This document shows positions 1-9,331 of a stretch of DNA of 64,000 nucleotides, in pieces; positions within the stretch are counted from its first letter, which is position 1, and every line of letters starts with the position of its first letter. The position numbers and the translations under genes were made by a program. This DNA comes from an uncultured Anaerolineae bacterium (GTDB lineage Bacteria; Chloroflexota; Anaerolineae; CG2-30-64-16), in NCBI GenBank assembly GCA_937124585.1, contig CAKZKT010000017.1, forward strand, positions 1 to 64,000, written 5' to 3'. The notes under the pieces are model-generated. The model ran no database searches. It worked only from the letters and a program-made list of their open reading frames with translations, and had not been told where the DNA came from.

Positions 1-1
1 G

Positions 2-205
2 GTCTTCAGCCGCGAGACCCACCAAGCGGTCGGCAAAGACAGTGGTCAGACCGCCCATGTCGAACGCTGGAACAACATGCTGCGCCAACGGCTGGCCCGC
101 TTTGTGCGCACGACGCTCTCCTTTTCTAAATCGGACGTCAATCACAACATCGTCACGAAATGGTTTATCGCTGAGTACAACCTGGCCATATCACTTACCA
201 TGTAA
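2..205 (+). CDS. IS1-family transposase, C-terminal end (cut by window edge)
   Basis: Only the last 67 residues and the stop are in the window. They include [28 protein letters not shown] and SFSKSD, the signature of the InsB/IS1 DDE transposase C-terminus, including the catalytic-region Glu of HVERWNN. The frame is open to the left edge, so whether the element is intact cannot be judged. Its end overlaps the 3' end of the opposite-strand aminotransferase gene by 11 nt. No IS1-type terminal inverted repeat was recognised to the right, so the element boundary is undefined. Confidence 0.85.
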   Translation, partial: VFSRETHQAVGKDSGQTAHVERWNNMLRQRLARFVRTTLSFSKSDVNHNIVTKWFIAEYNLAISLTM

Positions 206-1385
206 CCACTACCCAACGTTCCAACGTTCCCCGCAGCGCCTCGCGCATCCGGTCGAGCGCCTGTTCCAGGATGGCACGCGGACAGCCGAAGTTGAGCCGC
301 ACGAATCCTTCGCCGCCCTTGCCGAAAGTCGCGCCCTCGTTCAGTGCCACCTTTGCCTTTTCCAGGAAGAACTTGCCGGGCAGCATTTCGGCCGGTAGGC
401 CCGCCTGTCGGCAGTCGAGCCAGGCCAGATATGTCCCCTCCATGGGACTGACCGAGATGCCCGGCAGATGGGTCGCCACGTACCGATAGACGAAATCGCG
501 ATTGGCTTCGAGATAGCGCAGGCAGGCTTCGAGCCAGGGCTGGCCATCCCGGTATGCGGCCAGCGCACCCACGTAGCCCAGGTTGTTGACATGGCTGGCC
601 AGCCCCTTGTGCGCCTCCTGATAGCGTTTGCGCAACTCCTTGTTCGGGATGATCGCCACCGCGCAGCCCAGGCCTGGGATGTTGTAGGTCTTGCTCGGCG
701 CCATCACGGTGATGGTGCGCGCTTCGATCTCTGGCGACAGCGATGCGATCGGGGTGTGCCGATAGCCGCTGTAGATCAGGTCGCAGTGGATTTCGTCCGA
801 GATGATGGTGATGTCATGGCGCAGACAGATCTCGGCCATGGCGGTCAACTCGGCGGGGGTGAAGACCCGCCCCACCGGGTTGTGGGGGTTGCACAGCAGG
901 AACGCGCGCGTATGCTCGGTGATAGCCGCCTCGAAGCGGTCGAGGTCCACAATGTAATAGCCGTCGGCCTGGCGCGTCAGTTCCATCTCCTGGCTCTGGG
1001 CGCCGGCCCATTTGGCCGCGCTCAAGAAGGGCGGGTAGACGGGGGTCTGGATCAGCAGGCCATCGGTGGGGCCAAGCAGGGCGTGACAGGCCTGATCATA
1101 GCCGACCACGACGCCGGCGGGAAAGACGAGGGCGTCGGGTGCCACGTGCCAGCTGTAAAGCTGTTCCAGCCGTGCCACGATCACCTCGCGCAGCTCCTGG
1201 GGCGCGGAGAGGGCATAGCCGAACAGTCCCTGCTCGACATAATCTCGCAGCGCGCGAATCACTGGTTCCGGCGCGGTGAAATCCATATCGGCCACCCACA
1301 GCGGGAGGACGTCTTCGGGATAGCGATTCCATTTGGCGCTGTCGGTGCGACGGCGGTCTATGATGCGATCGAAGTTGTAGGTCAT
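195..1385 (-). CDS. PatB/MalY-type pyridoxal-phosphate aminotransferase (cystathionine beta-lyase-like)
   Basis: The 396-residue protein is of normal family length. It starts with [19 protein letters not shown] and WVADMDF, typical of the MalY/PatB C-S lyase subgroup of class I/II aminotransferases. The PLP lysine lies in SKTYNIPG (Lys232) and the pyridine-contacting Asp is in SDEIHCDL (Asp197). Substrate could be cystathionine or another cysteine S-conjugate; it is a cytosolic enzyme of sulfur amino acid metabolism. I chose the ATG giving MTYNFDR, because the upstream in-frame extension is translated from a dispersed palindromic repeat. The last residues (about WVVVTW) run into the IS1-type sequence, so the native C-terminus may have been replaced. 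Confidence 0.85.
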   Translation of the reverse strand: MTYNFDRIIDRRRTDSAKWNRYPEDVLPLWVADMDFTAPEPVIRALRDYVEQGLFGYALSAPQELREVIVARLEQLYSWHVAPDALVFPAGVVVGYDQACHALLGPTDGLLIQTPVYPPFLSAAKWAGAQSQEMELTRQADGYYIVDLDRFEAAITEHTRAFLLCNPHNPVGRVFTPAELTAMAEICLRHDITIISDEIHCDLIYSGYRHTPIASLSPEIEARTITVMAPSKTYNIPGLGCAVAIIPNKELRKRYQEAHKGLASHVNNLGYVGALAAYRDGQPWLEACLRYLEANRDFVYRYVATHLPGISVSPMEGTYLAWLDCRQAGLPAEMLPGKFFLEKAKVALNEGATFGKGGEGFVRLNFGCPRAILEQALDRMREALRGTLERWVVVTW

Positions 1386-1474
1386 GGAGAAGGGATAGGG
1401 CCTTTCTAACTGAAAATGGGTCGCGAACGAGCGCGGATGCACGTAGATGGCTACGTTTTCATCAAGTCGTCGTT

Positions 1475-1499
1475 GCACCCTCTCAGGTGCCTGGCACGT
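1475..1499. repeat. Half copy of the 34-nt dispersed palindrome
   Basis: One arm and the loop of the palindrome found at four other loci are present (CAGGTGCCTGGCACGT preceded by the CTCT loop), but the other arm is missing after GCACC. The loop reads in the opposite orientation to the other copies. It encodes the final HVPGT and stop codon of the overlapping minus-strand gene. Confidence 0.8.
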
Positions 1500-2232
1500 G
1501 GACACCGACCCGGTCGGCCAGGCGACGGACCCAGCCCTCTGGGTCGGCCGCGATATCGGCCATGGTCACACGGACAACGATCCACGCGCCGACGGCCAGC
1601 AGGTAGTCGGCCGGGGGTGCTTCGTGCAGTTCGTTTGCCGCGCGCGGCTCATCGGCGACGAGCACGGCCAGCCGCCGTTCCGGGCCGAACAGCGCGAAGT
1701 CGGCCACGTATTGCGGCAGTTCCTCGTCCAGCGGATATTGTCGCTCCACTTCCACATCAGCCTGTTTCAGCGCAGCCCACAGTCGCTCCTGCGCGCTGCT
1801 CCTGATCCACAGGTCGTTGATCTCCTCTGCCTGCAGCAGCCTGGCCAGCGTCGTCGGGATGAAGGTGATCCGGCGCAGCCGACGGCTGGGCACGGGGCGC
1901 GGCAGCCGTTCCGGCGCGGCGACCAGCACCTGATAGTAGCGATGGTCGGCGCGCGGATGCTTCGGCTCGGTCGGGATGAGCTCACGCCGCGTGGCGATCC
2001 GGTAGCCGCGCACGGCCGCGTACCAGGCCACCTGCCAGCGCTCCTCCGGCGGGAAGGCCCCCGACAGGTAGAAGGCCAGGTAGTCGGCCGCGATCCGTCG
2101 CGGCGCGCGGTCGAGCGGGATGCGATACCAGTGCTCCTCTCGCACGCGCGCCAGGTCGGCCGGGTCGTTGACCAGCACGACCAGCACCGGGCTTTCGTCG
2201 CGCGCAGTCGGCGATGACGTTGCCTTCATCAT
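1483..2232 (-). CDS. Conserved hypothetical protein, possible degenerate nuclease-like C-terminus
   Basis: A 249-residue protein whose ATG overlaps the stop of the upstream mannosidase gene (ATGATGA), so the two are translationally coupled. The N-terminal half carries EEHWYRIPL, AADYLAFYLSGAF and AVRGYRIATRRELIP, a pattern I associate with unannotated Chloroflexota proteins. The C-terminal half (EINDLWIR, QERLWAALK, YVADFALFG, RRLAVLV) recalls the DUF559/Vsr-like restriction-endonuclease fold, but the usual E-x-K is not evident. The last five codons and the stop come from a dispersed palindromic repeat. No signal peptide. Function unknown; the nuclease resemblance is weak inference. Confidence 0.75.
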   Translation of the reverse strand: MMKATSSPTARDESPVLVVLVNDPADLARVREEHWYRIPLDRAPRRIAADYLAFYLSGAFPPEERWQVAWYAAVRGYRIATRRELIPTEPKHPRADHRYYQVLVAAPERLPRPVPSRRLRRITFIPTTLARLLQAEEINDLWIRSSAQERLWAALKQADVEVERQYPLDEELPQYVADFALFGPERRLAVLVADEPRAANELHEAPPADYLLAVGAWIVVRVTMADIAADPEGWVRRLADRVGVHVPGT

Positions 2233-5200
2233 GGCGTCAATGTAATCGTTTTGATCTCGTGTGGTGTCAGGGTCAGTCGCAGTGCGCCGTCGGTCAGGGG
2301 CAACTCGCCGCCGCCATGTTCCATCAAATCCGATTCTGCCGCGCGCGTCACAGGCCAGGCCGGTCGCACCTCGGTTTCGGCCGGTTGACCGTGCGCCTCG
2401 TACAGGCGCACGACGACCTGGCCATCGCCGGCCTCGGACAGCTTCAGGGCCGAGATGAGCACGGCTGGCGCGCTGCACGATAGCCATGCCTGCCCCGGCG
2501 CGAGCGCGCCGCGCCGCGCATCGGTCACGGCGGCCAGCAGCGGCTGGTTCAGATTGGCCGCCTGGCGCACGGTGCCCGCATCCCGCCAGTCGCCGCCGTG
2601 CGGGTAGAGGGCATAGGTAAAACGATGCTCTCCTTCGTCCGGATTGGTGTCTGGTTCATACGACGCGCGTACCAGTGTCAGTCCCAGGGTGTTGCCGTGC
2701 GCCTGGTGGCCGTATTTGCAGTCGTTGAGCAGCGACAGCCCTGCTGCAGGGGCGGCCGGCCGGCCGCCTGTTGTGGGCGGATGCCCATTGTCCCGTTCCG
2801 ACAGATCAGCCCAACGCAGCGCGGGCGTTTCCCGGCCGTCTGCGGGCCGACGAAGGCCGGCGAACGGGATCTCGAAGGTGGCGTCGCTGTCGCCGAGATA
2901 GGGGGTGAAGGTGGCGCGCAGCATCGGCGCGTCTGTGTGGGCGCTGCCGCGCTCGTGCCAGTCTACCTCGGTCTCGAAGTCAATGCGGTGCAGCCCGCGC
3001 CAGAGCACGATGCGCTGCGTCAGCGCGGATTTCAGGAAGCGACGACGCACTTCGATGGTGGCGCGCACCGGGCCGGATTCGATCACGGTCGCTTCGGCGC
3101 CGGTGATCAGGTTGTCTACGCGCGCGATGTCGCCGATGTTCCAGGCCGACATGGGATGCGGCTGTTCCCACAGGATCTGCAGGCGGTTGAGCATGCCGGC
3201 GTTGACCTTCGCCTCGGGTCCCCAGCCGGCCCACGGCCCGGCCAGATCGCGACCGGTGGTGCGATCCAGCAGCCGATCGAGCGCGCCCGATGCGGGATGC
3301 ACGCGCAGCTTGAGCAGGCCATTGTCGAGCGCATGTTCGGCCGCGTCGGCGGTGACGGCCGGCCCCGGGTCGGTCGCTGGTGCTTCAGCCTGGCGATAGA
3401 CGCGCACGCCGAACGCGGGCACGGCTGCGGCAACGAAGACCAGCGCATCGCCGCAGATCTGGGTCGGCGTGAGCCGGCCGGCGTCGTCGGCCAGCCAGGC
3501 CGGGAGCGGGCCGTTCCACTGCGAGAGCGGAACACGCACGACATCGTCGCGCGACCAGCCCAGGGGGTTGAAGACCACGATGCGGTGGCCAGGTCCCTCG
3601 CCCGTATCGGTGGCCGCGGCGATGGCTTGCAGCGCCGCGGCAGTGATGCTTTCGGCACACGTCAGCACCTCGCTCAGCCGCTGAGTTGCCTCGCGATAGG
3701 TGACGCCGATGGCGCAGCCGCACAGGATGTCGTGGAACTGGTGGAAGCAGCCGGTGCGCCAGGCCTCGGCCAGCTCGGCCCCTGGATAGGGCGCGTCGGC
3801 CAGCAGATGCGCCAGTGTGGCCGTGGCCTCGGCGGTCAGCAGGCTGTTCTCCCAGCGCCGGTTCAGCCGTTTGATGTCGGCGTGGCTGGTGTAGCACCCC
3901 TCGAAGACGGTGTTCAGCTCGCCGCGCACGACGGGCAGCCGCGCCGGATCGTCGGCGACCTCGGCCTGGACGGCCTGGTAGAATGGCGTGGCGCCGCTGG
4001 GCTGTGCGCGCGGCAGGAACGACATGGCGTTGATGGCGCGCGCGGCCTCGATGTCGCGCGCGGTGGCCGCGCCGCCGTGATCGCCTACGCCGTAGACGAA
4101 CATGCCGCGGCGCAGGCCATACGGCCGGGCGCAGTCGAGCACGCTGCCGACCACGTCCGAGGGCATGACGATGCCGCCATAGCCGCGCAGGTCCTGCATG
4201 GCCAGCACACGCGAGCCGTCCAGCCCCTCCCACCAGAAGAGCGGGTGGCGTTTGCCGGCCCGACAGAAGTAGTAATAACGGATGCCGCTTTTGACGAGGA
4301 TCTGCGGCAGAGTGGCCGGGTGGCCGAAGGTGTCCGGTTCCCAGCAGATGAGGGGCGCGATGCCGAACTTCTCGCCGATATAGCGCCGGGCGTGGAGCAA
4401 CTGGCGCACCAGCGCCTCGCCGCACGCCATGTTGAGATCCCCTTCGACCCAGGTGTTGGCGGTCACCTCCCATTGGCCGGCAGCGATGCGCGCCCTCATG
4501 CGTTCGAACAGCTCCGGCCGCGTCTGTTCGACCGCCTGATAGGTGGCGGCCTGGCTCTGCGAGAAGCGAAATTCGGGATAGCGCGCCATCAGGCCATCCA
4601 TGGCCGCGAAATCGCGCTGGCACACGGCGACGGTCTCGGCCATCGGCCAGAGCCAGTTCATGTCAATGTGGCTGTGCGCGATCAGATGGGCGGTGTATGC
4701 TTTGGCGCGGTCGGCGAAGGGCGCCAGGTGCGACCGCGCGGCGGCCACGCTCGCCCACCAGTCGGCCCAGTCGTCTGTCGCCAGCGCCGTCAGGTCGAGG
4801 CTGGCGGCCGCGCGCTCCCAGGCTGCCATGTCCGTGGCCTGCTCGGCTGCGGCCAGCGCGTGCGTGAAGGTCATCTGGCCGGCGACGGCATCGAGATCGA
4901 AAATGACCTGCTCTACGGCGCTGGCGCGCAGGTCGGCGGACAGGAAGAGCCCGAAACCGTCGCCGGCGTTGCAGCGCACGGTCAGCGCCAGCGGCCGGCC
5001 CGGCTGCCACTGTTCGGCCAACAGCAGCGGCACCGCGCGCGTGTCGGCCCACGATGGCTCGCGATAGCGTTCGACGCCGTCCACGTACACGCTGGCACCG
5101 ATCGTCAGGAAGATGTCCAGTTCGAGCCGGGAGCCAGCCAGCGCGATCCCTGCGATGGCGGCAGGCGGTTCAGCCGTCGTGCGAAACCATGCCTCACCGT

Positions 5201-5381
5201 CCAGGGAGGACCAGGTGTGCATCAGGGTGACCGTCTGCCAGCGGCTGTCATCGTAGCGTGGGCCGGTCGCACGACGTCCTGCGCCGATTTTGAAGCGCCA
5301 CCGGCGCAGGGCCAGCGGTGCGCGCATGGTTGCGATTTTGGCCTGAATGGCCTGGACGATGGCGTCGAGGGTGGGAGACAT
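2229..5381 (-). CDS. Alpha-mannosidase, glycoside hydrolase family 38
   Basis: The 1050-residue length is normal for bacterial GH38. The zinc-binding motif AHSHIDMNWLW lies at about residues 236-246 and the nucleophile Asp350 in CWEPDTFGHP. A further HQFHDILCG motif follows, then the beta-rich C-terminal domains (FNPLGW, DNGLLKLRVHP, FETEVDWHERG). It hydrolyses alpha-mannosides, probably in the cytosol, as no signal peptide is present. I chose the second nearby ATG (MSPTLDA) because AGGAG sits 9 nt upstream; the ATG two codons earlier would be too close. It follows the ThuA-like gene after a 190-nt gap with a large hairpin, and is coupled to the next gene. Confidence 0.93.
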   Translation of the reverse strand: MSPTLDAIVQAIQAKIATMRAPLALRRWRFKIGAGRRATGPRYDDSRWQTVTLMHTWSSLDGEAWFRTTAEPPAAIAGIALAGSRLELDIFLTIGASVYVDGVERYREPSWADTRAVPLLLAEQWQPGRPLALTVRCNAGDGFGLFLSADLRASAVEQVIFDLDAVAGQMTFTHALAAAEQATDMAAWERAAASLDLTALATDDWADWWASVAAARSHLAPFADRAKAYTAHLIAHSHIDMNWLWPMAETVAVCQRDFAAMDGLMARYPEFRFSQSQAATYQAVEQTRPELFERMRARIAAGQWEVTANTWVEGDLNMACGEALVRQLLHARRYIGEKFGIAPLICWEPDTFGHPATLPQILVKSGIRYYYFCRAGKRHPLFWWEGLDGSRVLAMQDLRGYGGIVMPSDVVGSVLDCARPYGLRRGMFVYGVGDHGGAATARDIEAARAINAMSFLPRAQPSGATPFYQAVQAEVADDPARLPVVRGELNTVFEGCYTSHADIKRLNRRWENSLLTAEATATLAHLLADAPYPGAELAEAWRTGCFHQFHDILCGCAIGVTYREATQRLSEVLTCAESITAAALQAIAAATDTGEGPGHRIVVFNPLGWSRDDVVRVPLSQWNGPLPAWLADDAGRLTPTQICGDALVFVAAAVPAFGVRVYRQAEAPATDPGPAVTADAAEHALDNGLLKLRVHPASGALDRLLDRTTGRDLAGPWAGWGPEAKVNAGMLNRLQILWEQPHPMSAWNIGDIARVDNLITGAEATVIESGPVRATIEVRRRFLKSALTQRIVLWRGLHRIDFETEVDWHERGSAHTDAPMLRATFTPYLGDSDATFEIPFAGLRRPADGRETPALRWADLSERDNGHPPTTGGRPAAPAAGLSLLNDCKYGHQAHGNTLGLTLVRASYEPDTNPDEGEHRFTYALYPHGGDWRDAGTVRQAANLNQPLLAAVTDARRGALAPGQAWLSCSAPAVLISALKLSEAGDGQVVVRLYEAHGQPAETEVRPAWPVTRAAESDLMEHGGGELPLTDGALRLTLTPHEIKTITLTP

Positions 5382-5463
5382 GAGCATGATCTCCTGATGA
5401 AACGTGAGACGGGAAACGTGGATAGTTGTTTGGTTTAATCGGCTGCCGGAGTGGCAACACGTG

Positions 5464-5527
5464 GGGCGAGGAAACTTGCCCTCCTGCACGGCCATTTACA
5501 TGGCGCAGGAGAGCGGTTTCCTCGCCC
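5464..5527. other. Long intergenic stem-loop
   Basis: Arms GGGCGAGGAAAC and GTTTCCTCGCCC pair perfectly, a short internal loop follows, then CTCCTGC pairs with GCAGGAG, and GCCAT pairs with ATGGC around a TTAC loop. It lies between the ThuA-like gene and the GH38 gene. No T-run follows the stem, so attenuation or mRNA-end protection fits better than a classical terminator. Confidence 0.75.
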
Positions 5528-5571
5528 GTTTTCGCGTCCTGGGGCTGTCCCTGGGGCCCCGAATCAGGCGT

Positions 5572-6216
5572 TCAACGGGCAGCCCAGAGGGAGCCGCGAA
5601 TCTGGATCTCCAGCGCCTCCGGCACCTCGAAATCTTTGGCGACGTGGCCCAGCGACGAATAGAACACGCGGCCCGCGCCCCACACCCGCTTCCAGACCAC
5701 CGGCATCACAGTGCCGTTCACCCACGGATACTTCGGCGTGTTGAAGGTGGTGGTCGCCAGCACCTCGTTCGATGGGTCCACGTGCATGTAGTACTGCTCG
5801 GAATGCATCTTGAAGTCGGGGATGCCGGCCGTGATGGGGTCGGTGTGGTTGACGATGTTGACCTCGTAATCGGTGATGCCGTCCGGATGCGAGACCCATT
5901 GGCCGCCGACCATGAATTGATATTCGGTGTTGTTGCGGAATGAATCGGCCATGCCGCCGTGCCAGCCGGCAATGCCGACCCCGCTGCGCACGGCCTCCAG
6001 CAGCCCGCGTTCCTGCTCGCGCGTGATGGTGCCCATGGTCCAGATGGGAATGATCAGGCTCAGCGATGCCATTTTGTCTGCGTCGAGATACACATCGAGC
6101 GTGTCGGAGATCTCGACATCGAAGCCTTTGGATTGCAGAATGGGCGCGAAGAGCTCGGCACATTGCTTGGGTTCATGCCCGCTCCAGCCGCCCCAAACGA
6201 TCAATGCTTTTTTCAT
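5572..6216 (-). CDS. ThuA-like protein (trehalose-utilisation domain)
   Basis: A 214-residue protein with a class-I glutamine-amidotransferase-like fold lacking the catalytic Cys, as in ThuA. Visible motifs are [13 protein letters not shown] near the N-terminus, [16 protein letters not shown] in the middle, MHVDP, and [12 protein letters not shown] near the C-terminus. ThuA-domain proteins commonly sit beside Gfo/Idh/MocA oxidoreductases in sugar-modification operons, and that is the arrangement here. The start MKKALIV has AAAGG 6 nt upstream. Exact substrate unknown; a role in keto-sugar interconversion is inferred from family and neighbours. Confidence 0.88.
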   Translation of the reverse strand: MKKALIVWGGWSGHEPKQCAELFAPILQSKGFDVEISDTLDVYLDADKMASLSLIIPIWTMGTITREQERGLLEAVRSGVGIAGWHGGMADSFRNNTEYQFMVGGQWVSHPDGITDYEVNIVNHTDPITAGIPDFKMHSEQYYMHVDPSNEVLATTTFNTPKYPWVNGTVMPVVWKRVWGAGRVFYSSLGHVAKDFEVPEALEIQIRGSLWAAR

Positions 6217-6303
6217 CGGATACCTTTCGTGATCTGTGATAACGGGAAGTGTGAAGTGTGCAACGCGAAACATCTCCCCGCGCACATCCGCGCGGTGCAC
6301 GCT

Positions 6304-7410
<1,107 letters not shown>

Positions 7411-7416
7411 GAAAGT

Positions 7417-8250
7417 TCACTCCAGGGTGTTTTTGCTGCGCGTTTTTTGCAGCGCATTCTCCGGGATACGCCGATGCAGCAGGTCGAGCGAGATCTCGAC
7501 GACTTCGCGCGCCTCATCCGGCGTGGTGCAGCCGATCGTCACCATGTCCTGATCCCGGATCGTGTTCCAGACGAATGCCAGGCCGACGACCGGCAACAGC
7601 CTGCCCGCGGCCAGCGGCTTGATCGTCATCACCGGCTTCCTGGCCTTCTGGATGATCCGCATTACCCAATCCGCTTCGACCTGCATCAGAAAGCCGGCCG
7701 CGTTGTAAATCTGGATGTAGGTCTCGACGTCGGCACCCGTCTTGTCCGCATAGACGACTGCCTCGGGCATGTGCGTGGAGAGGCCCGGGATCATCCCGCG
7801 CTCGCGGATCATGCGGCTGTATTTGCCGATGTCTCGGATCTCGCCATGCATCCGGTCGAGCAGCGCATCGGTGACGCATTGATGCGGCAGGCAAAACGTG
7901 GCGTTCAGCCGCACGCATTCGTCGAGCGCAGCCTCCGGCTCGCGTTCCGGCGGTCCGCCCGGCACGATGTTGAAGCTGGGCGTGATGATGCGGATGATTC
8001 GCCGACCGGTGCGCTCTTCGGCATCGCGCAGCGCGTTTTCCAGGTGTTGCGACGGCGGCCCCATCACCGCATCCACGCCATACTCGAGGAAGGCTGCCAC
8101 GACATCGGCGATGCGCCGCCGATCTTGCAGCTCCTTGATGAACCGATCCTTCGCCAGGCTCGTGTGCGAATAGCCCAGAAACCAGTTGGTGCCGATGAGC
8201 AGGCGAGGCAGGCTCACCCCGCCCACGACGGTGCGCGGAAATGCGGTCAT
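7417..8250 (-). CDS. Uncharacterised TIM-barrel protein, distantly aldo/keto reductase-like
   Basis: 277 residues, starting MTAFPRTVVGGVSLPRL with AAGGAG 6 nt upstream. The pattern LLIGTNWFLGYSH, VDAVMGPPSQHLENAL, MTIKPLAAGRL and VTIGCTTPDEAREVVEI is consistent with an (alpha/beta)8 barrel. The C-terminal part resembles the aldo/keto-reductase cofactor region, but the AKR catalytic D-Y-K-H tetrad is not obvious. It lies between a UroD-like gene and the Gfo/Idh/MocA gene and so probably acts in the same sugar pathway. Function not assigned. Confidence 0.75.
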   Translation of the reverse strand: MTAFPRTVVGGVSLPRLLIGTNWFLGYSHTSLAKDRFIKELQDRRRIADVVAAFLEYGVDAVMGPPSQHLENALRDAEERTGRRIIRIITPSFNIVPGGPPEREPEAALDECVRLNATFCLPHQCVTDALLDRMHGEIRDIGKYSRMIRERGMIPGLSTHMPEAVVYADKTGADVETYIQIYNAAGFLMQVEADWVMRIIQKARKPVMTIKPLAAGRLLPVVGLAFVWNTIRDQDMVTIGCTTPDEAREVVEISLDLLHRRIPENALQKTRSKNTLE

Positions 8251-8320
8251 ATGATGCTCCTTGAGAAAGTGAGACGTGAAGCGTTGTGTGTCATGCGTCA
8301 GGCCACCTGGCTCCCAACTT

Positions 8321-9331
8321 CTAGCCTCCAGCCTCCTCCCACGTCTTGAACACCTGATACACGTTTTCCGGCCGGCTGCCGGGGCCGAATTCGCATTGGG
8401 CGATGCAGCCGCCATTGTGCCAGAGCGCATCCTTCACGCGCCGCACAGCCCGATCTACCTCGGCCGGCGTGCCTGATGGGAGGAGATACTGCCGGTCTAT
8501 CTCGCCCCAAAACGTGATCTTGCCGGCATAGCGCCGGCCCAACGCCTCGATGTCCATCGTGAACAGCTGACAGTTGAGCGCGTCGAGGCCTAGCTCTACC
8601 AGATCGCCGATGATCGGCTCGATGTAGCCGTCGGAGTGCATGAAGATCGCCTTGCCGTGGCGGTGGGCGATGTCAATATAGTCCTTGTAAAGCGGCTTGA
8701 AGTGCTTGCGCCACATGGCCGGCGAGATCAGCAGGCTGCGCTGCGCGCCCCAATCATCCATGAAATTCAGCGCGTCCACTTCGGTGCTGGCCCACAGCTC
8801 CATCTGCGTGATGAAGAACTGATGCAGGCGGTCGAGGAAGGCGAACAGCTCGCGACGGCCTTCGCCCAGATCGAGATAGAGGTTGGCCGAGGTGCGATAG
8901 AATTGCAGCCGCTCGAAGGGCCGGGGGCAGGCGCCCGCGATGACGAAACGGTCGGTGCTGCGACAGAACGTATTGACCTGATCCACGTCCACGGTAAGCA
9001 GCTCATCCGGGAAGCGGATTGTCTCGGCCATACTCCAATCGGCGATTGCGGGCGTCTTCACTTCGCCGTGCACACCCGCCTGGACGTTCTCGAAGATGCA
9101 GCCCCATTCGTCCACGTGCGTGCCGATCTCGTACGGATCGCCCTGGACGACCGGCTCGCGGCGCAGACAGCGCGGCGCGGTCACGATGTCGTCCGGAAAG
9201 CGGCGCTGGATCTCGGCCAGTGCGGCGCCGTGGTGGATCCTGGCCCACGGCAGTATCCATAATTGCCGCGGCACACGTGCTGGCGAGCAGAACGTCAGCG
9301 TGTTCTTCACAAGTGCGCGCGATGTGGTCAT
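8321..9331 (-). CDS. Uroporphyrinogen decarboxylase-like (COG0407/MtaA-type) barrel protein
   Basis: 336 residues. The UroD-fold signatures are FMDDWGAQRSLLISPAMW (mid protein), GKAIFMHSDGYIEPIIGDL, DALNCQ and FWGEIDRQYLLPSGTP. The true HemE N-terminal decarboxylase motif is absent, so haem synthesis is unlikely. Relatives are corrinoid-linked methyltransferases (MtaA/CmuA) or uncharacterised proteins common in sugar-degradation clusters. Start ATG overlaps the GH32 stop (ATGA) and is preceded by GGAGG. A distant paralogue lies at 12440-13498. Activity here is unknown; methyl-group or carbon-carbon chemistry on sugar acids would be guesswork. Confidence 0.85.
   Translation of the reverse strand: MTTSRALVKNTLTFCSPARVPRQLWILPWARIHHGAALAEIQRRFPDDIVTAPRCLRREPVVQGDPYEIGTHVDEWGCIFENVQAGVHGEVKTPAIADWSMAETIRFPDELLTVDVDQVNTFCRSTDRFVIAGACPRPFERLQFYRTSANLYLDLGEGRRELFAFLDRLHQFFITQMELWASTEVDALNFMDDWGAQRSLLISPAMWRKHFKPLYKDYIDIAHRHGKAIFMHSDGYIEPIIGDLVELGLDALNCQLFTMDIEALGRRYAGKITFWGEIDRQYLLPSGTPAEVDRAVRRVKDALWHNGGCIAQCEFGPGSRPENVYQVFKTWEEAGG

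Noticed and set aside
2598-5438. Long plus-strand open frame opposite the mannosidase
   Set aside because: It is the antisense shadow of a GC-rich gene; the minus strand encodes complete GH38 motifs. The same applies to long plus-strand frames at 5959-8349, 9019-10806, 16869-18791, 27204-29054, 42903-45434 and 48701-50206 (minus).
8321-8560. True HemE uroporphyrinogen decarboxylase
   Set aside because: The N-terminal active-site motif of HemE is absent and there are no haem genes nearby; called UroD-like only.
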